From contig CALMZP010000011.1 in the NCBI GenBank assembly GCA_937870635.1, positions 1-45,666 on the forward strand: a stretch of DNA of 45,666 nucleotides. Direction: 5' to 3'. The notes beneath the pieces were generated by a model, which was not told where the DNA came from, did no database searches, and saw only the letters and a list, made by a program, of their open reading frames with translations. Origin of the DNA: an uncultured Acidobacteriota bacterium (GTDB lineage Bacteria > Acidobacteriota > Thermoanaerobaculia > Gp7-AA8). The translations under genes were made by a program, and so were the position numbers. How positions within the stretch are numbered: position 1 is the stretch's first letter; each line of letters starts with the position of its first letter. Below are positions 44,812-45,666 of this stretch, one piece after another.

Positions 44812-45561
44812 CTACCGCGGGAACGTGTAAACGAAGTTGACGAAGAAGCGATTCGTCTCCATCACGACCCGATCTTCCGCTTCGAGCCGCTCGAGCTCGA
44901 TCCCAGGCACCGCCGTCCACTGCGAGTCGCCTATGGGGATCTCGATTCCCGCTTCGCCGCGCCATCCGGTCGAATCTTCCTGGGCGTCAAAGCCGCGTCC
45001 GCCGAAGTCGACGCTGCCGATGAAGCCACGAAGCTTGCCGTAGACCCCGAACGGTGTCTTCTCGGGGGTGTGGACGTTCACGCCGAAGAGAATCGCCGAA
45101 TGGTCGAAGTCTTCCGAAGAGAAGAAGTCGCCGGCGAACTCGCCTCCGCCGACGGTGACGGTGTCGACGCGGAAGCCGCCCTGGATGTCGAGAATCGGAG
45201 CGGCGGCCCATCCGACTGTGAACTCGCCCCGGTCGCGCTCGTAGCCGCCGATGTCGATCGGAAGGAGGTCGCTGATCTGCAGGCCATTTTCGGGGTCGTG
45301 GTCCCAGTTGAAGTCGAGGACGAACTGACCGCTGCGGAGCTCGCCGACGAGCCCGAACGCGTGCTGCCGTCCCGACTCAACCGTGACGAATCCCATGTCG
45401 ACGTCAGTCGAGTAGTTGGAGTAACGCGGTCCGATGCTGAATCCGACGCGGTCGGCCGCCATACCCCCCGCGTCGGGCGTCCTGCGGATGAGCATCTGCG
45501 CCTCCGCCGAGCCGGCAAAGGCAACGGCCGCGAGGATGGTTGCTGCAAAAAGCTTCTTCAT
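44812..45561 (-). CDS. Probable outer-membrane beta-barrel protein
   Basis: A 249-residue exported protein: signal peptide MKKLFAATILAAVAFAGSAEA, then alternating strand-like segments (VGFSIGPRYSNYST, QFVLDFNWDHD, FTVGWAAAPILDIQGGFRV, TNRFFVNFVYTFPR). The strand pattern and length suit an 8- to 10-strand barrel, though the C-terminal residue is Arg rather than the usual Phe. It has an AGGAG ribosome binding site before ATG 45561. Function unknown. It converges on dsbD with only 2 bp between stops. Confidence 0.7.
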   Translation of the reverse strand: MKKLFAATILAAVAFAGSAEAQMLIRRTPDAGGMAADRVGFSIGPRYSNYSTDVDMGFVTVESGRQHAFGLVGELRSGQFVLDFNWDHDPENGLQISDLLPIDIGGYERDRGEFTVGWAAAPILDIQGGFRVDTVTVGGGEFAGDFFSSEDFDHSAILFGVNVHTPEKTPFGVYGKLRGFIGSVDFGGRGFDAQEDSTGWRGEAGIEIPIGDSQWTAVPGIELERLEAEDRVVMETNRFFVNFVYTFPR

Positions 45562-45574
45562 TGCACGCTCCTGT

Positions 45575-45617
45575 GGTGTCATGGTGTCATGGTGTCAGGT
45601 CTGGACATTGGACATTT
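45575..45617. repeat. Tandem repeats upstream of the barrel gene
   Basis: Three units of tggtgtca (8 bp) at 45575-45598, then two ggacatt heptamers at 45603-45616. Any inverted partner would lie beyond the window. Confidence 0.7.
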
Positions 45618-45666
45618 CTTCCAGAACTAGTGTGTGCCTGGCACACACTAGTTCTGGAACAAATGT
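45612..45666. repeat. R4-like near-perfect palindrome at the window end
   Basis: Arms ttccagaactagtgtgtgcc (45619-45638) and its exact complement (45640-45659) are separated by one base. The symmetry continues outward with one mismatch to the end of the window, so the element, and perhaps the ggacatt array, goes on beyond it. The ends contain GTTCTGGAAC, related to the GTTCCAG arms of the acpP-fabF palindrome. Confidence 0.9.

Overview
The window looks like a chromosomal stretch of a GC-rich, Gram-negative, non-proteobacterial bacterium. Envelope genes imply an outer membrane: a SurA-type chaperone, an alpha-2-macroglobulin/PBP1C pair, an AmpG-like permease, DacB, DsbD and a beta-barrel-like protein. 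Heat-shock control is of the HrcA/CIRCE type. My best guess is Acidobacteriota or a neighbouring phylum; this is inference and no marker gene here settles it. Almost everything is core or housekeeping. There is no prophage, CRISPR array, rRNA or tRNA that I can see, and only one decayed insertion sequence.

Layout. 1-2000: end of an ankyrin-repeat gene, then acpP-fabF on the minus strand. 2000-9100: DUF2203 protein, HAD phosphatase, RNase Z-like hydrolase, DacB, a small conserved protein, GuaB, an unknown protein coupled to a TrmJ-type RNA methyltransferase. 9250-12270: a single-domain response regulator, a two-TM protein and LigA. 12400-17816: SurA-like chaperone divergent from hrcA-grpE-dnaK-dnaJ, with a CIRCE operator. 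17850-21520: small lipoprotein, isoprenylcysteine-methyltransferase-like gene, an IS3 scar and a second broken copy of that gene, cyclophilin lipoprotein, methyltransferase, SlyD-like FKBP and a glycine-rich RRM protein. 21618-24930: an MFS/SIS/ROK operon, probably for amino sugars, then a cold-shock gene with a clear terminator. 25073-33032: PrmA, a truncated deacetylase, citrate synthase, RsmE, AmpG-like permease, lipoproteins, a glycosyltransferase and a DUF2071 protein. 33248-41253: a 1918-residue alpha-2-macroglobulin translationally coupled to PBP1C. 41434-45561: a C26 peptidase, a thioredoxin-like protein, DsbD and a barrel-like protein.

The most unusual content is between the genes. 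At least a dozen gaps hold arrays of 7-bp tandem repeats arranged as two inverted arms, so each can fold into a long hairpin. The heptamer differs between loci (GGATTTT, CATCGTT, GAACATT, GGTGCTT, GGACCTT, AACGGTT, CATCCTT), yet most can be rotated to end in TT, giving a TT step every 7 bp. The arms often start at or inside the stop codon of the flanking gene. Several enclose a second, dispersed palindrome: R2 (TGTCATCCCGAGCG...) or R3 (GCGGGCGAGGTCGCCCGC). A complete R3 hairpin of exactly 66 nt lies in frame inside pbpC, and a heptamer array abuts the broken transposase. The arrangement recalls the heptameric STRR repeats of cyanobacteria but is built as inverted arms; I treat it as the best candidate for something undescribed.

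A second theme is gene starts: several genes lack a Shine-Dalgarno sequence and instead have a TANNNT hexamer 6-8 nt before the start codon, the spacing expected for leaderless mRNAs. TTG starts preceded by a good ribosome binding site are also common.
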